Part shown: piece by piece, positions 36,065 to 44,770 of the stretch | Layout: each line of letters begins with the position of its first letter | How positions within the stretch are numbered: position 1 is the stretch's first letter | Source of the DNA: Actinopolymorpha pittospori | Lineage (GTDB): Bacteria; Actinomycetota; Actinomycetes; Propionibacteriales; Actinopolymorphaceae | Assembly (NCBI RefSeq): GCF_014873875.1 | Contig: NZ_JADBEM010000001.1 | Span: 5,766,001-5,830,000, forward strand | DNA length: 64,000 nucleotides | Reading direction: 5' to 3' | Notes under the pieces: model-generated | The model's input: the letters and a program-made list of their open reading frames with translations, nothing else | What the model was told of the DNA's origin: nothing | Databases searched by the model: none | Position numbers and translations under genes: made by a program

Positions 36065-37032
36065 GTGCAGGCTTGGCCCTTCCGTAACGTGGCCAGGTTG
36101 GCTCGCATGACCGCGGGGTAGCTCGTCCCCGCGGACTGGTCGGTCAGTCCCTCGATCGGATCGAGGACGGTGGCCGTGGCGCCGGTCTCACGGGCGACCG
36201 TGTTCGCGACCGCCGGGCTCACCAACGTCTCGTAGTAGATCGTGCGGACGTCGTGGTCACGCACGAAGGTCGTGGCCTCGCGCAGTTGCGCGGGGGAGGG
36301 CTCCTGCTCCGGCGACAGCCCGGTGATGCCGACCTGGTGGAAGCCGTAACGCCTGGAGAGGTATCCGAAGGCCTCGTGGCTGGTCACGACGTCGCGGTTG
36401 CGGCACGTCGCGAGGCCGGTCCTGAAGTCGTTGTCCAGATCGGCGAGGTCACGCCGGAACTTCGCGGCGTTGTCCCGAAACGTCGCGGCCCGGTCGGGGG
36501 CGAGTTCGGAGAGTCGGGCCGCGATGCCGTCGCCCACCTTCGACAGTCGCTGCGGGTCCAGCCAGAAGTGCGGGTCCCGGGCGCCCTCCTCGCCGTGCCC
36601 GTGGTCGTCTCCGGGCGCGTGTTCGTGCTCGTCGTCCTCCGCGCCGGGAGGCACCGTCAACGTGAGGTTGGCGAACGGGGAGACCTCAAGGTTGTGGTCG
36701 TCCGCCTCCTGTGCTACCACGTCGTCGACGGCCGGTTGGAAGCCCTTGAGGTAGACGACGAGGTCGGACTGCTCGACGTGTCCGACGTCACGCGGTGTCA
36801 GCTCGAGATCATGGGGTTCGGCGCCGGGTTTGGTGAGGTTCGTCACCGTCGCGGTGTCGCCGGCGATCCGCTGGGTGGCGTACTGCAGCGGGTAGAAGGC
36901 CGTGATCACGGTGAGCTTCTCCCCGGGCTCGGGCGCGGTCGTACCCGAGTCGGAACCGCACGCGGACAGGATGGCCCCCGCGCAGACTCCGGACAACGCG
37001 ACCGCGACGAAGCGCCGCGAGGAGGAGAACAT
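36061..37032 (-). CDS. znuA: Zinc-binding lipoprotein ZnuA
   Basis: Extracytoplasmic metal-binding protein, 323 residues from ATG 37030-37032. The lipobox is LSAC with Cys25. Cluster A-I features are KPGAEPHDLELTPRD, an acidic His-rich loop (DDEHEHAPGDDHGHGEEG), DPHFWLDP, and HEAFGYLSRRYGF for the other metal histidines. The His-rich loop is characteristic of zinc rather than manganese binding. The start codon directly borders the Zur box, leaving no room for a ribosome-binding site. Confidence 0.95.
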   Translation of the reverse strand: MFSSSRRFVAVALSGVCAGAILSACGSDSGTTAPEPGEKLTVITAFYPLQYATQRIAGDTATVTNLTKPGAEPHDLELTPRDVGHVEQSDLVVYLKGFQPAVDDVVAQEADDHNLEVSPFANLTLTVPPGAEDDEHEHAPGDDHGHGEEGARDPHFWLDPQRLSKVGDGIAARLSELAPDRAATFRDNAAKFRRDLADLDNDFRTGLATCRNRDVVTSHEAFGYLSRRYGFHQVGITGLSPEQEPSPAQLREATTFVRDHDVRTIYYETLVSPAVANTVARETGATATVLDPIEGLTDQSAGTSYPAVMRANLATLRKGQACT

Positions 37033-37069
37033 GAGAATCATTCTCAACTTTTCGCGGGAGCCCTGTCAA
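37032..37069 (-). promoter_or_regulatory. Zur box overlapping the znuA promoter
   Basis: TGAGAAT-C-ATTCTCA at 37032-37046 is a perfect 7-1-7 inverted repeat resembling actinobacterial Zur boxes. On the minus strand TTGACA (37064-37069), an 18-base spacer and GAGAAT (37040-37045) form the promoter; the -10 box lies inside the operator. The last box base is the first base of the znuA start codon, so the mRNA should be leaderless. Confidence 0.85.
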
Positions 37070-37087
37070 CTCCGGCCGCCGCCGCCC

Positions 37088-37525
37088 CTAGGTGGCGGCG
37101 ATACGCAGGATGAGGGCGGCGCAACCGAGCGCGAGTGCGACCACCCGGATCACCCGGCGTCCCCGGTCGCCCTGGTTCCAGGCGAGATAGGTCAGCCAGG
37201 CCATCAGGGCCACCACGACACCGAGGCAGACAGGACCGTAGGGCGAGGGCGCCAGCAGACCCGCGACAAGAAGCGCGGCGAGGGCGGCGGTGACGAGCCA
37301 TCGGGGCATCCGGTGCAGCCGCAGGACAAATGGGTAGCTCGCCCGCTCGACCTTGCGACGGAAACCGGTGGCGGTCGGCGCGGACGCCTCCGGCTGCGCA
37401 CCCCTCGCCGACGCACCGGGGCGGCGGGAAGTGCCCGAGCGCGGCGTGACCCCGCCCCTGGGCCCGGGCGGGCGAGTCCGCGGCCCGGCGGCCTTGGACT
37501 GCTTCGACCTGGGTCGGTTGGACAC
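37088..37525 (-). CDS. DUF6703-like small membrane protein
   Basis: Protein of 145 residues. The first 55 residues are basic, with many Arg, Pro, Gly and Ser (SNRPRSKQSKAAGPRTRPPG), followed by RLHRMPRWLVTAALAALLVAG and two more hydrophobic helices. Such proteins lie beside glyS in many Actinobacteria; the DUF6703 name is from memory of the pattern. Function unknown. The ATG is preceded by GAGGAGAA on the minus strand. Confidence 0.7.
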   Translation of the reverse strand: MSNRPRSKQSKAAGPRTRPPGPRGGVTPRSGTSRRPGASARGAQPEASAPTATGFRRKVERASYPFVLRLHRMPRWLVTAALAALLVAGLLAPSPYGPVCLGVVVALMAWLTYLAWNQGDRGRRVIRVVALALGCAALILRIAAT

Positions 37526-37684
37526 GGTTCTCCTCGGGTGGCGTTGGGCACGTCGTCTGGTGCGACGATCGGTTCGTCCTCGATCCTCTCACCCACTGTG
37601 GGCGTACGGCACCGGTCCACGCCCAGACACCGGTAGCCTGATGCCCCGCGTCCCCGCCGACACCCAGCCGGATGGAGTGAACAC

Positions 37685-39064
37685 GTGTCACCCGACCGCA
37701 TCGACTCCCTCGTCAGCCTGTGCAAGCGTCGTGGCTTCGTCTTCCCCTGCGGGGAGATCTACGGCGGTACGCGGTCGGCCTGGGACTACGGTCCGCTCGG
37801 TGTCGAGTTCAAGGAAAACCTCAAGCGCCAGTGGTGGCGCGCGATGGTGCGCACCCGCGAGGACGTCGTCGGTCTGGACTCCTCGGTCATCCTGCCGCGA
37901 GCGGTGTGGGAGGCGTCGGGTCACGTCGACGCCTTCGTCGATCCGCTGACCGAGTGTCAGAGCTGTCATCGCCGGTTCCGCGCCGACCATCTCGAAGAGG
38001 CGTTCGCGGACAAGCACGGCAGACCACCCGCCGACCTGTCCGAGCTGGGCTGCCCGACCTGTGGCACGAAGGGCGCGTTCAGCGAACCCCGGATGTTCAA
38101 CGGCCTGCTCAAGACCCATCTCGGTCCCGTGGAGAGCGCCGAGGGCCTGCACTTCCTCCGCCCCGAGACGGCCCAGGGCATCTTCGTCAACTTCGCCAAC
38201 GTGATGGCCTCGGCCCGCAGGCGGCCGCCGTTCGGCATCGCGCAAATCGGCAAGAGCTTCCGCAACGAGATCACGCCGGGCAACTTCATCTTCCGCACCC
38301 GTGAGTTCGAGCAGATGGAGATGGAGTTCTTCGTCCCGCCGGGCAGCGACGAGGAGTGGCACGACTACTGGCTCGCCAACCGCTTCGAGTGGTACACGGG
38401 TCTCGGGATCAACCCGGACAACCTGCGGTTCTACGAGCATCCGAAGGAGAAGCTCTCCCACTACTCCAAGCGCACCGTCGACATCGAGTACCGCTTCGGC
38501 TTCGGCGGCAAGGAGTTCGACGAACTCGAGGGCGTGGCCAACCGCACCGACTTCGACCTCACCACCCACGCCGCGCGCTCCGGCGCCGACCTGTCCTACT
38601 TCGACCAGGACAAGGGTGAGCGGTGGACGCCCTACGTCATCGAGCCGGCGGCGGGTGTCGGTCGGTCGATGGTGGCCTTCCTGCTCGACGCCTACACCGA
38701 GGACGAGGCGCCCAACGCCAAGGGCAAGCTCGAACGTCGTACCGTCCTTCGCCTCGACCGCAGGCTCGCCCCGGTCAAGGCGGCGGTGCTGCCACTGTCC
38801 CGCAACTCCGACCTGTCACCGCAGGCCCGCAAGCTCGCGGAGAACCTCCGCGGCTCCTGGAACGTCGAGTTCGACGATGCGGGAGCGATCGGGCGAAGGT
38901 ACCGTCGTCAGGACGAGATCGGCACACCGTACTGTGTAACGGTCGACTTCGAGACGTTGGAGGATCGCTGCGTGACGGTGCGTGAACGCGACACGATGAC
39001 GCAGGAACGAGTGCCACTTGACGGGGTGGAGGTCTACCTCGCCGAGCGGCTCGTCGGCTGCTGA
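37685..39064 (+). CDS. glyS: Glycyl-tRNA synthetase (alpha2 type)
   Basis: Class II aminoacyl-tRNA synthetase of the dimeric type, 459 residues. Motif 1 region WDYGPLGVEFKENL, motif 2 SFRNEITPGNFIFRTREFEQ and motif 3 GVGRSMVAFLLDAY are readable. An inserted zinc site is suggested by CQSCHRRF and CPTCGTKG. The C-terminal anticodon-binding domain includes VLPLSRNSDLSPQARKLAE. GTG 37685 is the start. TAGCCT at 37634-37639 could be the -10 box of the 159-base divergent gap shared with the DUF6703-like gene. Confidence 0.96.
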   Translation: MSPDRIDSLVSLCKRRGFVFPCGEIYGGTRSAWDYGPLGVEFKENLKRQWWRAMVRTREDVVGLDSSVILPRAVWEASGHVDAFVDPLTECQSCHRRFRADHLEEAFADKHGRPPADLSELGCPTCGTKGAFSEPRMFNGLLKTHLGPVESAEGLHFLRPETAQGIFVNFANVMASARRRPPFGIAQIGKSFRNEITPGNFIFRTREFEQMEMEFFVPPGSDEEWHDYWLANRFEWYTGLGINPDNLRFYEHPKEKLSHYSKRTVDIEYRFGFGGKEFDELEGVANRTDFDLTTHAARSGADLSYFDQDKGERWTPYVIEPAAGVGRSMVAFLLDAYTEDEAPNAKGKLERRTVLRLDRRLAPVKAAVLPLSRNSDLSPQARKLAENLRGSWNVEFDDAGAIGRRYRRQDEIGTPYCVTVDFETLEDRCVTVRERDTMTQERVPLDGVEVYLAERLVGC

Positions 39065-39095
39065 GGTAGGTCCGCTCGCTGCCGTGAGAACTCCC

Positions 39096-39887
39096 ATGAG
39101 AAGAGCCTCGTTCCGCGCCCAGCTGGGTCGGCCTCTGCTGCGTCGTCCCGCCGGCCTGCTCGGTGTCGGGCTCGCCGGACTGGCCATCGGTCTCACCGCC
39201 GCCTGCGGTGGCGTCGAACCCTCCGCCGGGCCGGCGCCCTCGCTGCACTCACCGGAGCCGGCGGCTTCACACCGGGGCGACATCTCCCCGCGCCGGCTCA
39301 CCGGAAACACCGACACACCGGACTCCACCCCGACGCCCACACGGACGCCGAGCCCCACGCCGACCATCACGATGACGCCGCTTCCCCAGCCGTCGAAGAC
39401 CTATCCGGCGCCGGAGATGCCCAAGGAGCCCAAGGAGACCGATCCCGAGCTGGACCGGATCACCTACCGGCTGAAGACCATCGTCTGGGCCTCGGCGGGC
39501 GAGGTGGAGGAGAAGCAGACGACGTCGAAGTGCTCGAAGTCGGAGAACGACATCATCCGGGTGGGCAGCTACAAGTTCACCTGTGACGTGAAGCTCGACG
39601 GCGTCCAGACCCGGTTCGACATCTCCGCGACCGTCAAGGAGTCCGAGGTCAAGTGGACCTGGACGGCGGACGAGTTGCCGGTGACGGAGAAGAAGGCGGT
39701 CTATGAGGCGACGCGGCAGGCGTTCCGCCCCGCCCGGGTGACCTGCGACGTGGTCGACTTGGAGCTCGTCAAGGTCGGGGCGCAGACTGGGCTCACCTGC
39801 TGGGTGACCGACATCTACAACAAGCAGGTCTCCTACCGCGGCAAGCTGCTCCCCGCCGGTGCGCTCGCCTTCAGCCCCGACGCCTGA
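39096..39887 (+). CDS. Lipoprotein with DUF4333-like domain
   Basis: Protein of 263 residues from ATG 39096. A signal segment (LLGVGLAGLAIGLTAACG) ends in a lipobox-like TAAC. A Thr/Pro linker (PTPTRTPSPTPTITMTP) leads to a domain with KCSKSENDIIRVGSYKFTCDV, two cysteines 18 residues apart, repeated later around VTCDVVDLELVKVGAQTGLTCWV. This Cys-Gly-Cys pattern resembles DUF4333, apparently in two copies. It is exported; function unknown. It follows glyS by 31 bases. Confidence 0.7.
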   Translation: MRRASFRAQLGRPLLRRPAGLLGVGLAGLAIGLTAACGGVEPSAGPAPSLHSPEPAASHRGDISPRRLTGNTDTPDSTPTPTRTPSPTPTITMTPLPQPSKTYPAPEMPKEPKETDPELDRITYRLKTIVWASAGEVEEKQTTSKCSKSENDIIRVGSYKFTCDVKLDGVQTRFDISATVKESEVKWTWTADELPVTEKKAVYEATRQAFRPARVTCDVVDLELVKVGAQTGLTCWVTDIYNKQVSYRGKLLPAGALAFSPDA

Positions 39888-39918
39888 CCACGGCTCTGAC
39901 CAGGATCTTCGTTTCCGG

Positions 39919-41193
39919 ATGACACAAACGCCGACAGCTCCCGTCCACCCCGACCAGCCTGCCCGTCCCGAACAGGCCGCGGCCACGCACCCGGACGCGG
40001 GGACCGCTCCCACGGCCGCGCCGGCCGGCTTCGCGTTGGGACCGATGACGGTCAGCCCGCCGGTCGTCCTCGCACCGATGGCCGGTGTCACCAACGCGGC
40101 GTTTCGGGCGTTGTGTCGCGAACAGGGCCAGGCCCCGCTGCACGAGCGGGCGGAGACGCCGCTTCCGGCGGGCGCCGGCGGCGTCTACGTGTGCGAGATG
40201 ATCACCTCGCGCGGACTCGCCGAGGGCGACGAGACGACGCGCCGGATGCTGGTCTTCGACCCGGGCGAGAGTGTCCGCTCGGTGCAGTTGTACGGCGTCG
40301 ATCCGATCTACGTCGCCCGCGCCACCGAGATCCTCTGCGGCGAGTACGGCGTCGCCCACGTCGACCTCAACTTCGGCTGCCCGGTGCCCAAGGTGACCCG
40401 GCGCGGCGGGGGAGCGGTGTTGCCGTGGAAGCGGAAGCTGCTCGACGCGATCCTGCGCTCGGCGGTCCGGGCGGCCGCCCCCTACGGCGTCCCGGTGACC
40501 ATGAAGACCCGCAAGGGCATCGACGAGGACCACCTGACCTACCTCGACGCCGGCCGGATCGCCGAGGACGCCGGCTGTGCCGCGATCGCGCTGCACGGCC
40601 GTACCGCCGCCCAGCACTACAGCGGTGTGGCCGACTGGGAGTCGATCGCCGCGCTCGCCGCGCACGTCAGCATCCCGGTGCTCGGAAACGGCGACATCTG
40701 GGAGGCGTCCGACGCCCTGCGGATGGTGCGCGAGACCGGTTGCGCGGGCGTGGTCGTGGGTCGAGGGTGTCTTGGCCGGCCGTGGTTGTTCCGCGACCTC
40801 GCGGCCGCGTTCACCGGTGCGCCGGCGCCCGCGCTGCCCTCGCTCGGCGAGGTCGCCGCGATGATGCGTCGCCACCTCGAACTCCTCGCGGGACACATCG
40901 GTGAGGACCGCGGCAGCCGCGAGTTCCGCAAGCACGTCTCGTGGTACCTCAAGGGGTTCTCCGTACGCCAGCACCTGCGCAGCGATCTCGGCCTCGTGTC
41001 CAGCTTCGCCGAACTCGACGCGCTGCTGGCCCAGCTGGACCTCGACCAGCCGTTCCCCCTCGACGCGCTCGGCCAGGCCCGTGGCCGGCAGGGCAGCCCA
41101 CGGTCGGTGACCTTCCCGTCCGGCTGGCTGGACGACCAGGACGGGCTCGGCACGGACCTCGCGGCGGCAGAGCTCGGCGTCTCCGGCGGCTAG
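39919..41193 (+). CDS. dusB: tRNA-dihydrouridine synthase DusB
   Basis: FMN enzyme that reduces uridines in tRNA, 424 residues. The barrel starts APMAGVTNAAFRALCREQG; VDLNFGCPVPKVTRRGGGA carries the catalytic cysteine; MKTRKGIDEDH, HGRTAAQHYSG and GNGDIW are family motifs. ATG 39919 (MTQTPTAPVHP) gives a Pro/Ala-rich N-terminal extension of about 40 residues. The TAG stop at 41191-41193 is part of the CTAG target site of the adjoining insertion sequence. Confidence 0.94.
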   Translation: MTQTPTAPVHPDQPARPEQAAATHPDAGTAPTAAPAGFALGPMTVSPPVVLAPMAGVTNAAFRALCREQGQAPLHERAETPLPAGAGGVYVCEMITSRGLAEGDETTRRMLVFDPGESVRSVQLYGVDPIYVARATEILCGEYGVAHVDLNFGCPVPKVTRRGGGAVLPWKRKLLDAILRSAVRAAAPYGVPVTMKTRKGIDEDHLTYLDAGRIAEDAGCAAIALHGRTAAQHYSGVADWESIAALAAHVSIPVLGNGDIWEASDALRMVRETGCAGVVVGRGCLGRPWLFRDLAAAFTGAPAPALPSLGEVAAMMRRHLELLAGHIGEDRGSREFRKHVSWYLKGFSVRQHLRSDLGLVSSFAELDALLAQLDLDQPFPLDALGQARGRQGSPRSVTFPSGWLDDQDGLGTDLAAAELGVSGG

Positions 41194-42653
41194 TAGTACT
41201 TTGTTAGGTGTGTCGTTTCGTGTTCTGTGGTTGATGTTCTGACATGGTCGGTGCATGACTCCTGATCAGATAGCGGAGTTGCGGCCGAGGCTTGGCGAGT
41301 TCGCAGCCGACATGCTGGGTTGTCTTGCGCGTTCGGATCAGCGTGCCACGGGTGAGTTGTATCTGCGTGGCCTGTTGACTGATGGTCGGCGTAAGTCGAT
41401 GCAGCCGATGGCGGAGCGGCTGGGTGTGGATCATCAGCGGTTGCAGCAGTTCGTCACCTCCTCGACATGGGATTTCACCGCGGTGCGGCGCAGGTTGAGC
41501 TCGTGGGCTGCGCAGGCGATTGGGCCGCGGGCATACGTGATCGACGACACCGGATTCCCCAAGGACGGGCCTGCCTCGGCGTGTGTGGCCTGGCAGTATT
41601 CCGGGACGTTGGGCAAGACCGCCAACTGCCAGATCGGGGTGAGTGTTCACGCGGTCAACGACACCTGCTCGGCGGCGGTTGACTGGCGGTTGTTCTGCCC
41701 GGAAAGCTGGGACGACAAGGCCTGGGATGATCCCGAGCAGGCCGAGAAGGTCCGCCGGAAGCGAGCCGAATCCAAAGTCCCTGACGACGTGAGGCATATC
41801 GAGAAGTGGCGGCTCGCGCTGGACATGCTTGATGAGCAGACCGAATGGGGGTCGCCGAGGCTTCCCGTCGTTGCCGATGCCGGATATGGGGATTGCACCA
41901 GGTTCCGGCTCGGCGTGGAAGAACGTGGTCTGGACTATGTGGTCGCACTCAAAGCCGGCACCAGCGCCCACCCCGGCGAAGCGGAGCCGGTGAGACCGCC
42001 ACGTAACGGTGGTTGTGGCAGACGTCCCAAGCCCCACTACCCGAAGCCGGCATCGAGTCTGCGCGAGATCGCCATGGCGGCCGGCCGCGATGCCTACCAG
42101 GAGGTGGCGTGGCGGCAGGGGACCAGAAAAACGAAAGGTAATCCGAGTGCTGCCATGACCTCGAAGTTCGCGGTGTTCGTGGTACGTCCGGCCAACCGCG
42201 ACATCCCTCGCGCAGACGATGGGACCTTGCCGGCGAAGCTGCTGCTGGTCGAATGGCCCGATGAGGCGAACGAGCCTACCGACTACTGGCTTTCTAACCT
42301 GCCTGCCGACACACCGATCGATCAGCTCGTCGACCTGGCAAAGATCCGGTGGCGGATCGAACATGACTACCGCGAACTGAAAACCGGGCTCGGACTCGAC
42401 CACTTCGAAGGACGCTCCTGGACCGGCTGGAACCGCCACGTCACACTCGTCGCGATCGCCCAAGCTTTCTGCACCATGGTCAGACTCGACCCAAAACAGG
42501 ATGCGCCGGCCTGAGCTTGTACGCAGTCGTACACGAGCTACAAATCGTGCTCGCCCTCATCGCCGGCGCATGCCCCACCTGCCGACAAGAAGTCACCATC
42601 GACCACATCGAAGCACTCGCCCCACCATGATCGACATGACAAAGTCCTACTAG
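41190..42653 (+). mobile_element. IS701-like insertion sequence with CTAG target duplication
   Basis: The element spans 41194-42649. Its ends are imperfect inverted repeats: TAGTACTTTGTTAGG on the left and, reading inward on the other strand, TAGGACTTTGTCATG on the right (12 of 15 identical). CTAG flanks it directly on both sides (41190-41193 and 42650-42653), matching the YTAR-type four-base duplication known for IS701 elements. It carries one transposase gene. The left CTAG contains the dusB stop codon. Confidence 0.82.
41255..42514 (+). CDS. IS701-family DDE transposase, C-terminus in another frame
   Basis: Protein of 419 residues, with ATG 61 bases inside the element. The N-terminal part LGEFAADMLGCLARSDQRATGE and the RNase H-like DDE core (AYVIDDTGFPKDG for the first Asp, VVADAGYGD for the second, IRWRIEHDYRELK for the Glu) match IS701/IS4-type transposases. 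The frame stops at TGA 42512-42514. The family-like C-terminus (LSLYAVVHELQIVLALIAG, then ACPTCRQEV) continues in the -1 frame to TGA 42628-42630. The sequence C CCA AAA at 42490-42496, in the correct phase, could let ribosomes slip; otherwise the gene is slightly damaged. Confidence 0.88.
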   Translation: MTPDQIAELRPRLGEFAADMLGCLARSDQRATGELYLRGLLTDGRRKSMQPMAERLGVDHQRLQQFVTSSTWDFTAVRRRLSSWAAQAIGPRAYVIDDTGFPKDGPASACVAWQYSGTLGKTANCQIGVSVHAVNDTCSAAVDWRLFCPESWDDKAWDDPEQAEKVRRKRAESKVPDDVRHIEKWRLALDMLDEQTEWGSPRLPVVADAGYGDCTRFRLGVEERGLDYVVALKAGTSAHPGEAEPVRPPRNGGCGRRPKPHYPKPASSLREIAMAAGRDAYQEVAWRQGTRKTKGNPSAAMTSKFAVFVVRPANRDIPRADDGTLPAKLLLVEWPDEANEPTDYWLSNLPADTPIDQLVDLAKIRWRIEHDYRELKTGLGLDHFEGRSWTGWNRHVTLVAIAQAFCTMVRLDPKQDAPA

Positions 42654-42732
42654 GGTCTGTTGCGAAAGTGGGGTTGTCGGACTGGACGCGCCCCGCGGCA
42701 GTGGGCGTGTCAGGTCAGGCTCTGGGGGCCCG

Positions 42733-43395
42733 CTACCGCTGGGGACTGTCAGCTGCAATCGGGAGACTGCGCAGTGCCAGCGCGGTCGGCGGAGGCAGCG
42801 GCTGGTTGGCCGTGTCGGCGCGGAACGACTGGAGCAGGTAGGCCACCAGGCGCCGGGACGCTGCACCGTCACCCGGTAGGGCGGTCACCAGACCGCAGTG
42901 TGCCAACAGGACCACGGCGAGGTCGGAAGGGTGAAAATCGGCCCGCAGAGCGCCCGACGCCTGAGCCCTGCGTACCAGAGTTGTGAAGTCCCGCTCGGCT
43001 CGTTGTCGGGACTGCGCGTGTTCCGACGTGCTTTCCGGGAAGGCCGCGACGAACGCGGCCGGGAACCCGCGTTCCTCCCGTTGCAGAGCGCAGACCGTTT
43101 CGATCAGCTGCTGGAATCCCTGCCACGGGTCAGGGGCGGCCAGAGCCTCGGTGAGCGCCCGCACACAGGTGTCCATCTGCTGCGCGAACGCGCCCCGCAC
43201 CAGGACGTCCCGGGTCGGGAAATGCCGGTACAGCGTCGCCACGCCGACTCCGGCCCGACGCGCCACGGTCGCCATCGGGGCATCGATCCCGTGCTCCGCG
43301 AAGACCGCACGGGCGGCGGCGAGGACGCGCTCCCGGTTGCGTCGCGCGTCGGCGCGCAGCCCGTCCTGGGCTGCGATCCGAGAGGATTCCACCAT
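42733..43395 (-). CDS. TetR-family transcriptional regulator
   Basis: Repressor-type protein of 220 residues from ATG 43393-43395 (AGAGGC upstream). The helix-turn-helix reads VFAEHGIDAPMATVARRAGVGVATLYRHFP; a ligand-binding helical domain of the TetR_C type (SBD-like, WQGFQQLIETVCALQREERG) follows. It diverges from the oxidoreductase gene with 101 bases between starts and probably controls it. Confidence 0.88.
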   Translation of the reverse strand: MVESSRIAAQDGLRADARRNRERVLAAARAVFAEHGIDAPMATVARRAGVGVATLYRHFPTRDVLVRGAFAQQMDTCVRALTEALAAPDPWQGFQQLIETVCALQREERGFPAAFVAAFPESTSEHAQSRQRAERDFTTLVRRAQASGALRADFHPSDLAVVLLAHCGLVTALPGDGAASRRLVAYLLQSFRADTANQPLPPPTALALRSLPIAADSPQR

Positions 43396-43421
43396 CACTG
43401 CCTCTTGCTTCGGGTCCAAAC

Positions 43422-43435
43422 GGACGATTGCGTCC
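43422..43435. promoter_or_regulatory. Candidate TetR operator
   Basis: GGACG-ATTG-CGTCC is a perfect 5-4-5 inverted repeat in the middle of the divergent gap between the TetR gene and the oxidoreductase gene, 27 bases from the TetR start. Confidence 0.5.
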
Positions 43436-43496
43436 ACTTAAGAGCCTACCGTCGGTGTTAGTTCCTTGTACGACCACCGGCGGCAAAGGCAGAACG

Positions 43497-44461
43497 ATGA
43501 ACGACCGCATGATGAAAGCTGTGCTCTACGACCGCTACGGCGGCCCCGATGTGCTGTACCTAGGCCGCGTGCCGCGCCCCGAGCCGACCGCCGGCGAGGT
43601 GCTGGTGAAGGTGCACGCGTTCAGCGTCAACGGCGGAGAACTGGCAGCCCGTGCCGGCCATCTCCGTCTCGTGGGCGGCCGGAAACCCCCCAAGCGTGTC
43701 GGCTTGGACTTCGCCGGCGAGGTCGCCGCGATGGGTGCCGGAGTCACGCGGCTCGCGGTCGGCGATCGCGTATGGGGGGTCTTGGGTCGCACGTCGGGGT
43801 TCGGCAGCGCCGCCGAATACGTGACCGTGCCCGCCGAGCGGGTCGGCAGGCTCCCCGACGGCTCGACCTGGTGGAAGCCGCCGCGCTGCCGGTGGCCACC
43901 ACGGCCATTACCGCGCTGCGGGACAAGGCCGGGCTGCGCCCCGGCGAACGGCTCCTCGTCCGGGGCGCGGCGGGCGGCGTCGGCAACGCCGCCGTCCAGC
44001 TCGGACGGGCGTACGGCGCCGAGGTCACGGCCCTCGCCCGTGCAGCCAACCTCGACTTCGTCCGCGGGCTCGGCGCGCACAAAGCCGTCGACCACCGGAC
44101 CGTGCGGCCGGCGGAACTGGGAGACTTCGACGTGGTCTTGGACACTGTCGGGACCGATGTGCGGGCCTATCGGCGCCAACTGAATCCCGGCGTGCGCATG
44201 GTTACCATCGCCTTCGACGTGAAACGGCCCGCTGCGTCGCTCGGCTACCTCGCGGCCAGCATGGTCCACGGACACGGCCGGGTGCGCTTCTTCAGCGGCA
44301 ACCCCACGCGGGCGCACTTCGACGACCTCGCCCGCCATGTGGTCGAGGGAAAGCTGAGCCCTGCGGTGGACACGGTCTTCCTCCTGGAGGAGACCGCGGC
44401 GGCCCACCGGGCGCTGGAGGCGGGCGGCGTCCAGGGCAAGTACGTGGTCAGGGTCGCGTAG
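43497..44461 (+). pseudogene. Zinc-type alcohol dehydrogenase/quinone oxidoreductase-like gene with one-base frameshift
   Basis: NADP-dependent reductase of the medium-chain family (QOR-like, no zinc ligands seen), about 321 residues if restored. ATG 43497 or 43509 starts MKAVLYDRYGGPDVLYLG; the GroES-like domain follows normally to RVGRLPDG. The frame then changes: family sequence (LDLVEAAALPVATTA) continues in the frame that joins at codon CTC 43862-43864. One C is missing at 43862/43863. The second part has the nucleotide-binding motif GAAGGVGNAAVQLGRA and a normal end. Divergent from the TetR gene and inside the IS-flanked segment. Confidence 0.85.
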
Positions 44462-44500
44462 GACCCCTGTGGAGGTGCTGATCACAGCCACTCGTTGATG

Positions 44501-44770
44501 GCCGCCACGGGAGCCGAGTTTCCTGCGGTTCCGTACCTGGTCGGCCTTGTCTGGGATGGTGCAGCGGATTCCGCGGCGTCGCAGGTACGCGCGGTTCTTG
44601 CGGGAGGCGTACGCCTCGTCGGCCCGCACTCGCTCGGGGCGGACGCGTGTCCGGCCCGCCCCGACGCGGGGCACGCGGATCTTCTCCAAGACGGGTTCGA
44701 ACTGCGGCGAGTCACCGCGCTGCCCAGCCGTGACCACGATCGACATTGGCTTCTGGCCCTGCTCGACGTC
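44501..44770 (-). pseudogene. IS5-family transposase fragment
   Basis: About 90 codons on the minus strand read GQKPMSIVVTAGQRGDSPQF, then EKIRVPRVGAGRTRVRP, ADEAYASRKNRAYLRRRGI and IPDKADQVRNRRKLGSRGG, a central part of IS5-group transposases containing the second DDE Asp region. The N-terminus and the C-terminal Glu region are absent, and the frame runs on without similarity at both ends. It is a non-functional remnant 40 bases inside a terminal-repeat-like sequence. Confidence 0.8.

Noticed and set aside
42654..42671. GGTCTGTTGCGAAAGTGG as the right end of the IS701 element
   Set aside because: The inverted repeat partner of the left end is ACAAAGTCCTA, ending at 42649, and the CTAG duplication fixes the boundary; this sequence belongs to a different, IS5-like end.
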